The translations under genes and the position numbers were made by a program. A stretch of 38,010 nt of DNA. Origin: Clostridiales bacterium (GTDB lineage Bacteria > Bacillota > Clostridia > UBA1381). The stretch's first letter is position 1. Each line of letters opens with the position of its first letter. The stretch covers positions 1 through 38,010 of the forward strand of contig JAQXZB010000053.1 of the NCBI GenBank assembly GCA_029226975.1. Reading direction: 5' to 3'. The notes under the pieces are model-generated. The model made no database searches. It saw nothing but the letters and a program-made list of their open reading frames with translations, and was not told the origin of the DNA. Shown in pieces: positions 19,001 to 25,745 of the stretch.

Positions 19001-20436
19001 GCATTCTCAATGCGGTTTGTTTCGATTATAGCCAGTGTCACATATCCGTCATCGCTAAAATCCGAGTCCTCAAGTGTTATATTGCCGCTGAAGCTTCCCC
19101 AATAATTAAACACAGTTCCAAGGTCAATTTTTTTCACGCTGCCAAGCCAATCGATTACTGCCTGCTTATCGCTTTTAGACTCTTCAAGCGAATTTTTGCT
19201 AAAGATTTGCTTTGGAATATCCTGCGCTCCGTCAGGCAAAACAACTGCGCATATATCGCCCCGTTCCTTATTTGATGCCGCATAAAAGCTCAAAGTATAC
19301 TCCCCGGCTTTAAAATACTCTTTGGATAACCGTATTCTTGTACCCAAGTACATCGCATTCCAGCCGTAACCGGATGCCGGATTTACCCTTACTCTCACGC
19401 ACTGCTCACTGCCGTTGGCAGGTCTGCCGCAGTAGCCTTTTGTTTGATTATTCTTAAATTGCGATACATTTACATAACATGGATTATTGTAGCTGTATTG
19501 CTCCATGTTCGAGGTCAGAGCCGACCAATTACCGTCTGCATATGCACCGCAGGATATGCTTTCGTCCTCTGCCGCTGCTCCCTCAAAATCCCATGCGCTG
19601 CCGTATTTGAGCTTTGTAAGCATTTTGTTTTCAGACACCGGTCTTATCACTATATTATCAAGGTACAGTTTCTCCTTTGCGTCCACATTGCCGCCGGCTA
19701 TGTTTCCGCCGGCAATGTAAAATGCCGTATATCCGTCCTCATACATTTCCCATGTTGAGGTAATACTTGTTGTAATATGTTTCCATGCCGTCCCGCCTGC
19801 ACTTCCGACATGCACCGCATTGTCCGAGGTAAACCAAGGAACCTCAGTGCCTGAAGTCGGTCTTTCGGAGGGCTTTCCAAAGCCTGCATAAACATCCCTT
19901 GTTCCGCTTGTCAATGATGATAAAACATCAAATTCAAGTGTATATTCTCTGCCCGCTATAATCTCCGACTGTGACAGTCTTATAACCATTCCCAGAGTTC
20001 TTCCGCCGATGCCGTCACCGGTTGACACTGCCGCACAGTACGAACCGCCGTTTTCCAGTGGAACGCCGCTTCCCGTGTAACCGTCATTAGTATCCGAAAC
20101 AATGCCCCAGGTAGATCTGCCTATATTTTCAAATTTCACCTGATAGGGCTGACCGTATGCCGGCCATGCAAAGCTGTTTGTAGCTTTTGCAAACTGATGA
20201 CTCCATGCGCCGGAATTGAAGGTATCGTATCCTTTTACATATCCGTAGTTTGATATGGTTTTATCAAAGAATGCAATATCGTCAGTAGCTTCAAAATCCC
20301 AGCTTAAGGTGCCGTCTTGATTTTCTGCCGCATGGGATATACCGCTTACGCCTCCTATTGAAGCGGCAAGCTGTGATACAACCACAGCGGCACAGACAAA
20401 GGCTATACATACCTTTTTCAACAAAAACTTTTTCAT
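16027..20436 (-). CDS. Giant multimodular GH10 endo-1,4-beta-xylanase
   Basis: Secreted xylanase of 1469 residues cutting internal beta-1,4-xylosyl links. Order: signal peptide (1-37); WDFE module 1 (about 42-265); WDFE module 2 (282-502); FLLWHN-type beta domain (518-592); Ig-like stretch (605-690); CBM22/4-like module (718-882); GH10 barrel (913-1285); third WDFE-type module (1291-1466). Catalytic acid is Glu1060 in WDVVNEA and nucleophile Glu1177 in DITEFD; QSHY His1149 and GHALIW His996 are present. Unusually, the -2 subsite motif (family ENxMK) reads DGFFK (957-961), and the His after HALIW is Glu1001. No dockerin or SLH domain is visible, so anchoring must be by other means. GTG 20442 is two codons upstream; ATG 20436 with GAGGAG is preferred. 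Confidence 0.93.
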   Translation of the reverse strand: MKKFLLKKVCIAFVCAAVVVSQLAASIGGVSGISHAAENQDGTLSWDFEATDDIAFFDKTISNYGYVKGYDTFNSGAWSHQFAKATNSFAWPAYGQPYQVKFENIGRSTWGIVSDTNDGYTGSGVPLENGGSYCAAVSTGDGIGGRTLGMVIRLSQSEIIAGREYTLEFDVLSSLTSGTRDVYAGFGKPSERPTSGTEVPWFTSDNAVHVGSAGGTAWKHITTSITSTWEMYEDGYTAFYIAGGNIAGGNVDAKEKLYLDNIVIRPVSENKMLTKLKYGSAWDFEGAAAEDESISCGAYADGNWSALTSNMEQYSYNNPCYVNVSQFKNNQTKGYCGRPANGSEQCVRVRVNPASGYGWNAMYLGTRIRLSKEYFKAGEYTLSFYAASNKERGDICAVVLPDGAQDIPKQIFSKNSLEESKSDKQAVIDWLGSVKKIDLGTVFNYWGSFSGNITLEDSDFSDDGYVTLAIIETNRIENALDNINDGGFAANAYLYLDNISFTGNGTDCAPKENESFSFYMQCMSDTLKDAVGYVPLYDGTRLVSLSAVNRKINKEANLSYNIKIDSALDNPCVKFLLWHNNTYVPITDAYIFDNEVKVSRAWRAKWVDVEGNCYEENENPTVQTDGNLTAAVTFTEPADDAGEFVYAAKVFDRYGAIYSTVSGDSGFDITMPYGEEYSVKLYLKSKSNGENGGVIGEYSKSEFEDMVSYKVANVDNNGTFKIRNSFEAGKLDFIPFTSNMGYDITNTIQANSGDNCLYVHDRAGGWANFTVSDKRFRDGKLSVSVYVKNDESVNDYVRYILRMVIPLEDGTTEWPSLTNWHTYVYADNNNWTKLSGEIDLSRYNIKDEAEVKLNITTSKDNVGADDCNVPFYVDDLMISMDKTGSFYDDTDYLSKISSTANLYPSSEQLPIEDDLAALKDVYKDYFKIGSCLKSNQWLKNSSRDALTKKHFNSVVADGFFKMSTIYPKAGGKYSFMGADKLMKFCYDNGITDIAGHALIWEVGGYNKYTEGKTRDELLSFMKEYITKVINHFNGKGDASEYEITQDYGDWHVPVWDVVNEAAKRNNNDLSTDPIYSNAGANWLGVIGKDYVSYAFKYARDADPTAELRYNDFEDEPIKRNRIYTIVKNVNDEGNYGGRPLVDSIGLQSHYTVDFPIQNARESLAKYASLGTAIDITEFDITAYSFAESGARVKLFENGIPQKREFEQTMMYKELFDLYKEYSDSINRVTFWTTADGWSHFNTDSWFPKTDYAGVFDRNYKAKPQYYALVKTEEELKQMYPKMYAGFDKTRWSFNDEDDVSKILDTGKWSSVTTDYSIISYSQPVIAEEDGISCAKVSTNPGIDAYSLGMRIELGDKQVKIGKTYNVKFKAKAKNVTGNKLYAATANPDTNAVQYNIINNYIKTGTASCGTASENWQTYTAQITPTEEDFKNGHTLLYIAQMPSLDNSAVMAKGTAAEMYIDDIEIVLAQ

Positions 20437-20450
20437 ATTCACTCCTCGTT

Positions 20451-22214
20451 TCAGTCCGCAACCTTCTTTAATGTAATTTCATCTGCGCTCTCAATTTCAC
20501 CTACTTCAATCACTTCCTGACTGCCCAAACCGTCAATATCGCTTTGCGTCACCGTAATTACGCACATTCCGCAGCCTTGATTTATATATGCCCTACCCTT
20601 TGCCGTTCCTATTCTTACCTGTGCCGTATCGGCATCCTGTGCCGTAGTAAATTCAACAAGATACTGTCCCGGTCCGAATGTATCGAGCGCCGACTTTATA
20701 TTCCTGTTTCCGTTTACAAGGTTTTCACCGTTATTGCAGAACTTTCCTATGTTCTGTCGTCTTTCGGATATTATATTTCCCGATTCATCGGTGTAATAAA
20801 TAGCTAAATATGAGTTTTCATCTGCGGTATTGGGAATTCTTCCGGATACACTCACCGAATTTAGTCCGCTTGTCATTTCCGTTTCGGTTTTTCCGATAAC
20901 GGTTTCACCGCTCTCGTTTATCATGGACAACACCGCCCAAATACTGCAATCATCCGGTGCATATACATTACCTTTAACCGTTATGCTTCTTTTCGCCAGC
21001 TTTTCAAGGGAATTAAATCTTTCAGGCTCTACCTGTTTCTTTATGCTTAACTCCTTTATCAGCACAGCTTCCGTTTCATTACCGTCAAACACTATTTTAA
21101 ACTTGCCTATGTCCTTGGCATCGGTTGAGCCTCTGGTTTCTCCGGAAACAAAGGGATCGTCGGGGCTTACCGAAAATGATGTCTTAACGGTTTCATATTC
21201 ACCGCCGCCTTCATTTGTAACACTGAACAGCTCCTGTGTACCGTTTAGAATACCTTTTACGGTAACCGGCGACTGGGATTTAATCTTGACCGAGAAATCG
21301 AGGGAGTTTTGCGTCTCCTCCTCGGTATTTTCCGTCAAGGTTACATTATCAAAATATATTGCTTCATATCTTTCAAGCTGTTCTGCCATGCCCAGCCAAA
21401 GAACGGTATAGCCGTCCTCGAATTTATCTGCCCCGGGAACTATTTCAACACTGAATTTTGACCAGTATCTCTTAACATTCCCAAAAGATTTTGCACTTGG
21501 CGGACACCAGGGCGCATTTGCGTCATTGGCATTGGGCACTTCCGCCGACGGCTTTGTAAGCTGACAATACAGCGGTCTTGATGCTGTGCTGTTCATTGCG
21601 TAAAAGCTTAATGTATAGCTCTTTCCCACCTGCAAATCACTGTCGGAAAGCTTTATTCTCATTCCCAGTGAGCCCATATGCCAGTCATTTTTTCCCGTTC
21701 TGCTGCGCACACATTTTGTACTTCCCTCAGACGCCGGTTCCCTGACTCCGGGATCTGTTCCGCCGCTTGAGCTTGCCGACAATTCCGAATTGTAATATTC
21801 AACTTCCTCAACGCTAATCTGCGTCGGTCTTGTCCAGCTTATTATATTTGAGTCAAACATATTACACCATTTGTTGGGTTCAAGAGTTGTAGATACATCA
21901 CTGCTGTCCTCAAAGTCCCAAAAAACTGTATGTTCACTCTTGACTTCCTCATACAAATCTCCCCCGGCTGCTGCCGAAACCTCGAAATCGCCTCCGTTTT
22001 GCGGCGTTATCTTCATAGCGGCATCCAAAAGGCTGATACCCAATTTTGCATTTTTGTCAGCCGACCAGTTGGTTTTTGATGAGCTTACGGTATTTTTCAT
22101 CACCTCAAGCTCCTGAGTAACATCATGTGTTGCGACACTCATTCCGTATGCGCATGTACAAGACATAGCCGTCATTGCCGCAACAGCTGCCGATAAAATT
22201 CCCTTTAACTTCAT
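20451..22214 (-). CDS. Secreted WDFE-module protein, no catalytic domain
   Basis: Secreted protein of 587 residues, function unassigned. Signal peptide 1-24 (AAVAAMTAMSCTCAYG). A helical or linker segment follows, then one WDFE module at about 97-294: VFWDFEDSSDVSTTLEPNKW, SLGMRIKLSDSDLQVGKSYT and IYFDNVTLTEN are the start, middle and end marks shared with the neighbouring xylanase. The remaining 290 residues are beta-rich, with a last domain (about 500-587) beginning FGPGQYLVEFTTA that resembles small ligand-binding sandwiches in clostridial surface proteins. Start ATG 22214 follows GGAGGTAGGAG; the longer frame upstream overlaps the previous gene and lacks a signal sequence. It sits between two GH10 genes and is probably a polymer-binding accessory. 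Confidence 0.75.
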   Translation of the reverse strand: MKLKGILSAAVAAMTAMSCTCAYGMSVATHDVTQELEVMKNTVSSSKTNWSADKNAKLGISLLDAAMKITPQNGGDFEVSAAAGGDLYEEVKSEHTVFWDFEDSSDVSTTLEPNKWCNMFDSNIISWTRPTQISVEEVEYYNSELSASSSGGTDPGVREPASEGSTKCVRSRTGKNDWHMGSLGMRIKLSDSDLQVGKSYTLSFYAMNSTASRPLYCQLTKPSAEVPNANDANAPWCPPSAKSFGNVKRYWSKFSVEIVPGADKFEDGYTVLWLGMAEQLERYEAIYFDNVTLTENTEEETQNSLDFSVKIKSQSPVTVKGILNGTQELFSVTNEGGGEYETVKTSFSVSPDDPFVSGETRGSTDAKDIGKFKIVFDGNETEAVLIKELSIKKQVEPERFNSLEKLAKRSITVKGNVYAPDDCSIWAVLSMINESGETVIGKTETEMTSGLNSVSVSGRIPNTADENSYLAIYYTDESGNIISERRQNIGKFCNNGENLVNGNRNIKSALDTFGPGQYLVEFTTAQDADTAQVRIGTAKGRAYINQGCGMCVITVTQSDIDGLGSQEVIEVGEIESADEITLKKVAD

Positions 22215-22236
22215 GTCTCCTACCTCCAAATTTTGT

Positions 22237-24852
22237 TTAGTCTCTTTCCGCCTCGGCAAAGCCGCTGCCGCCCGTTCCGCTGGCAATATTTATCATATTT
22301 CTCGCATCGCTGAACGAAGCGTCAAATCCCATCATCTTACATATATCCATTATCGGAACATATGTCTTTTGGTCTTTGATTATTATGTCATTATTCATTG
22401 TGTAGGGCTTAAAACCTCTGATTTGTGCCTTTCCCTCGCCAAACTCCATGTATGAGTCGGCTATTATTGCGGCATATTTATCTTTGCTTTTTACAAATCT
22501 CACACCGATACTGTCAAACAGCTTCTCTATTTCACAATAGGTTGTATCGCCGTTTTCAAACATCTCACCGTCTTCAAATTCAAGCTGTACACCGTCTACA
22601 GCCACTCTTGTAACCGATGTATCCTCTTTAAGACAATTGTTGTAATAATATTTCTCATCCACAATTGCCCAATACAAAGGCTTTGCCTGATAGTCTCTGT
22701 CAAACAGACCGGGGAAATCCACATGACCGAAGCCTAAGTTATTGAGGTGTGTCTGCGAGTCAAAGAATGACCAGAAGGTCACCCGGTCGATTTTGTCCGA
22801 ATACTCTTTGAATATGTTAAACATTTCACGAGCCAGCTCTGCCTGAGCAAACTCAACCTCCTTAGGCAAGCCGTAATCATAAAGTGCCTTTTTCTCCGCT
22901 GTCTGCTTTGTTGTATATGCGGATATATCAAACTCTGTTATATCAAAATCCACACCCAACGAAGCATATTTCTCAAATGCTGCCCTCATCTGCGACGGCA
23001 CCACATCGACCGAAAGATGGGACTGTATACCCAAAGTGTCAACTCGGCAGCCCGAATCGAGCAGGTTCTTCATAAGTATGTATACGGCGTCTCTTTTACC
23101 GCTGCGGTAATTCTCAAAATCGTTATATCTCAGCTTGACATCGTCATATCCCACTTCATCGGCAAACTGAAATGCGTAGTTTACATATTCCTTGCCCAAA
23201 ATGTTGAAAAATCCGCTGGCGTGTCTGTAGTTTTCATTTCCCTCAACCACGGCTTCATTGACTACATCCCACACAGGTATATGCCAGTCCGAATAATCCA
23301 CGCCCGGCTGATATTCGGACGGATCTCCGTCACCCTCATAATGCTTCATTACCTTTGTTATATATTCCTTCATGAAGGCAAGCAAGCTGTCGCGGTCAAT
23401 ATAGTTTCCGTTTTCATCAAGCGTATACGGTTTTGTCATGCTCAGCTCCCATATGAGGTTATGACCTACAACATCATCAATTCCGTTCTTCTGTGCAAAT
23501 TCCATCAGCCAATCACCGTTGCTGAAATCATAATCGGTTCTGTTTCCCTTGGTCAGTATTAACGGCATTTTGAAATATCCGTTTGAAACGACGGAATTAA
23601 AATGCTTTGTTACCAACTGGTTGAGACGAGTTTCGTTTGCACCCATTTCAGCTCCTCTGTAGCCGTAAAGATTTGCACCTATTTTAAAATAGTCTTTAAA
23701 CACATCCTTAAGGCTTGGTATGTCCTGCTGTACATCCTTGACAAATGCGCTTACGGCAACAGGGGTATCGGAAAGAGAGGGATCTCTGTCTGCCGGATTA
23801 TAATCCATATCATCGTAAAATTCACCCGGCTTATCACCCGACACAACCAAATCATCTACCCAATATTCCGCAAAGTTAGTATCTCCTATGGAAATCTGAA
23901 ATCCCACATAACCCTTTACATCATACTGGGAAACATCTATCGTTCCTTCAAGATAGTGCCATTCATCGTCCGTAACCGTCAGATACCCTGATACATACGG
24001 CCATACCTTGCCGCCCACCGCATCAATATCAGCCTGTACCCTAAAATCACAGCTTGCCAAGCTCGGACTTTTCTTCACCCAACAGGAAACCTTTATTTTA
24101 CATTCGGGATCTACTCCGTTTAAATATACTCGGCACGCCTCCCATGATTGATCTCTGTCATAGCAGTGCATTGAATATTTTCCCGTATGAGCCTTTACTT
24201 TATCCGTAATTTCAAACAAGCATCCCGAAGAAAGATTGAACATTTCAAAGGTTCCCGTTTCAAATGACGCTCTTTTTAACAGGTTTCCGTCATACTTTAT
24301 TTCGGGGACCGGCAACACCGCCGACTCAGCGGTGTTTTTGCTTGAAGTCACCTTAAAGTCATCAAGGAGAAATCCAACCTGCTTTCCTCCTTTTTCCGCG
24401 GATATTCCTATTACAATATCGCCGTCTGTATTGATCAGTCGTGTATTGATATGTCCCGAAATCTTTGCATAAGTGTTGTTCGACACCGGCTTGCTGTCAA
24501 GAGTGTATGCACTCTCTTTTCCGTTTGCCGTAACATATGCAATCATTTTAAATGTGACGTCGCTCTCCTCAGGCTTTACCCATACCGAAATATCCGTTTC
24601 TGCTTTTTGCTGCAAACTGCTAAGTGCCGTACGCAGAACCGTTCCCTTTTCGTCCGGTGTTATCCTAAGTGCATGCTCACTGCTTCTGCCTCCCTCTGCA
24701 ACCTCTGTCTTGAGATTTACATCCATATCATTTCCGTTTTCAAATGTCAAATCATAGATAGTATAAGGCGCATCGGCAGCAGCCCACACCGCATTTGCGT
24801 TTACACTGCACAGCATTGCAGCAGCCAAAATACCTCCGATAAGTTTACGCAT
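22237..24852 (-). CDS. GH10 xylanase with N-terminal CBM22-like and C-terminal CuAO-like modules
   Basis: Secreted endo-xylanase of 871 residues. Signal peptide 1-25; a beta-sandwich at about 28-170 (YDLTFENGND to LLDDFKVTS); a CBM22/4-like module at about 186-340 (RASFETGTFEMF to YWVDDLVVSG); GH10 barrel at about 378-735; CuAO-N1-like domain at about 745-858. Catalytic Glu533 (WDVVNEA) and nucleophile Glu640 (DITEFD) are intact, with His464 (GHNLIW) and His612 (QSH). As in the giant xylanase, the -2 subsite motif is altered (NGYFK, 424-428, for ENxMK) and the motif after HNLIW is Glu469 rather than His. ATG 24852 overlaps the preceding stop by one base (TAATG) with GAGGGTG upstream, indicating tight coupling to the DUF4340 gene. 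Confidence 0.93.
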   Translation of the reverse strand: MRKLIGGILAAAMLCSVNANAVWAAADAPYTIYDLTFENGNDMDVNLKTEVAEGGRSSEHALRITPDEKGTVLRTALSSLQQKAETDISVWVKPEESDVTFKMIAYVTANGKESAYTLDSKPVSNNTYAKISGHINTRLINTDGDIVIGISAEKGGKQVGFLLDDFKVTSSKNTAESAVLPVPEIKYDGNLLKRASFETGTFEMFNLSSGCLFEITDKVKAHTGKYSMHCYDRDQSWEACRVYLNGVDPECKIKVSCWVKKSPSLASCDFRVQADIDAVGGKVWPYVSGYLTVTDDEWHYLEGTIDVSQYDVKGYVGFQISIGDTNFAEYWVDDLVVSGDKPGEFYDDMDYNPADRDPSLSDTPVAVSAFVKDVQQDIPSLKDVFKDYFKIGANLYGYRGAEMGANETRLNQLVTKHFNSVVSNGYFKMPLILTKGNRTDYDFSNGDWLMEFAQKNGIDDVVGHNLIWELSMTKPYTLDENGNYIDRDSLLAFMKEYITKVMKHYEGDGDPSEYQPGVDYSDWHIPVWDVVNEAVVEGNENYRHASGFFNILGKEYVNYAFQFADEVGYDDVKLRYNDFENYRSGKRDAVYILMKNLLDSGCRVDTLGIQSHLSVDVVPSQMRAAFEKYASLGVDFDITEFDISAYTTKQTAEKKALYDYGLPKEVEFAQAELAREMFNIFKEYSDKIDRVTFWSFFDSQTHLNNLGFGHVDFPGLFDRDYQAKPLYWAIVDEKYYYNNCLKEDTSVTRVAVDGVQLEFEDGEMFENGDTTYCEIEKLFDSIGVRFVKSKDKYAAIIADSYMEFGEGKAQIRGFKPYTMNNDIIIKDQKTYVPIMDICKMMGFDASFSDARNMINIASGTGGSGFAEAERD

Positions 24853-25745
24853 TAAAACACACCCTCTCTGTATAATTTAATAAATTTAAAATAGTCGTTT
24901 GAAGTACGGTAAATTTCGTCACTGCCGTCAAGCATTATATAAACTCCGTTTTCCGTTTCATTTCCCATGATTATCTTATAATAATCATCCCTGCCGCAGG
25001 CCGCAACCGTTACGATTTCACTGTCGGCATTAAAGCCGTATTTTTCTTTGTTCTCATCAGTGGCCGCTATTACCTCCAGCGAATACATTCCGCCCATATA
25101 CCGCGTCACTCCCGACTTGACCTTTTCAGTCGGTACATCCGTTACGGTATCGCCGCAGACAAATCTCCAGGACCTCTGCTCCTTAGACAGGGAAAATGCC
25201 TTCTCCCCGCTCACCGTAATACTGTCTATACTGTCATAGTCAACTCCCAATATGAAGCTGTCCTCTGCCATATACCGTTTGCTTTTCATCTTATCTCCCA
25301 CATCTGTGTATACGGTGTATATATTGTCATGGCTGTCTGCAAGGTAGTATTCAGTCCCCGGAGGCGTTTTATCTCCCAAGCAAAATATTATGCTGTCTCC
25401 GTCCGTTGTCATATAAGTAACAACCGCCGACGGATTTAAAAGTCCGTATTTATCATCAGACACCCCTTGCCCAATCAGCTTACCGCTGAAATTCAGCAAT
25501 GTATCCATTATGTTTGTAACAGCATAATCGGCAGTTTTTTCACTGTCCTTTACTCTCCAGCCGTTATCATTGACAGCCGTCCATTCCTCAGAGCTGTTTT
25601 TAAATGTAATGCTTTTTATATCCTCTGCCTTAAAGTCGGCCAAATCAACCCGTTCTTCCTGCGATTTTTCCGGTAATGACAATATAATTGCCGCCGCCGA
25701 AAAAACCAATAATATGGCCGATAATACCGTTATTCTCTTTCTCAA
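24852..25745 (-). CDS. DUF4340 protein, partner of the Gld-type ABC system
   Basis: Membrane-anchored extracytoplasmic protein, 297 residues, with one N-terminal helix (ITVLSAILLVFSAAAIILSL). The segment KYGLLNPSAVVTYMTTDGDS followed by LGDKTPPGTEYYL is the hallmark repeat of DUF4340 (Y-G-L-x-x-P and G-x-x-x-P-x-G-x-x-Y-Y), a domain found next to GldG-like permeases; its biochemical role is unknown. It starts at TTG 25745 behind GGAGG, overlapping the upstream stop as TTGA. The gene is the third of a compact trio with the ATPase and the permease/GldG fusion, and runs straight into a xylanase gene. Confidence 0.8.
   Translation of the reverse strand: MRKRITVLSAILLVFSAAAIILSLPEKSQEERVDLADFKAEDIKSITFKNSSEEWTAVNDNGWRVKDSEKTADYAVTNIMDTLLNFSGKLIGQGVSDDKYGLLNPSAVVTYMTTDGDSIIFCLGDKTPPGTEYYLADSHDNIYTVYTDVGDKMKSKRYMAEDSFILGVDYDSIDSITVSGEKAFSLSKEQRSWRFVCGDTVTDVPTEKVKSGVTRYMGGMYSLEVIAATDENKEKYGFNADSEIVTVAACGRDDYYKIIMGNETENGVYIMLDGSDEIYRTSNDYFKFIKLYREGVF

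Noticed and set aside
16027-20436. Frameshift or fusion artefact explaining the 1469-residue xylanase
   Set aside because: The frame is continuous, domain borders are orderly, and the first 600 residues are matched by a separate paralogue, which supports a real multimodular protein.
20830-21411. 193-codon open frame on the plus strand
   Set aside because: It lies antisense to the secreted WDFE protein gene, whose minus-strand frame has signal peptide, ribosome binding site and shared module motifs. The plus frame has no recognisable domain or ribosome binding site.
24852-25745. DUF4340 protein as a lipoprotein
   Set aside because: The N-terminal hydrophobic segment has no cysteine, so a membrane helix is the better reading.
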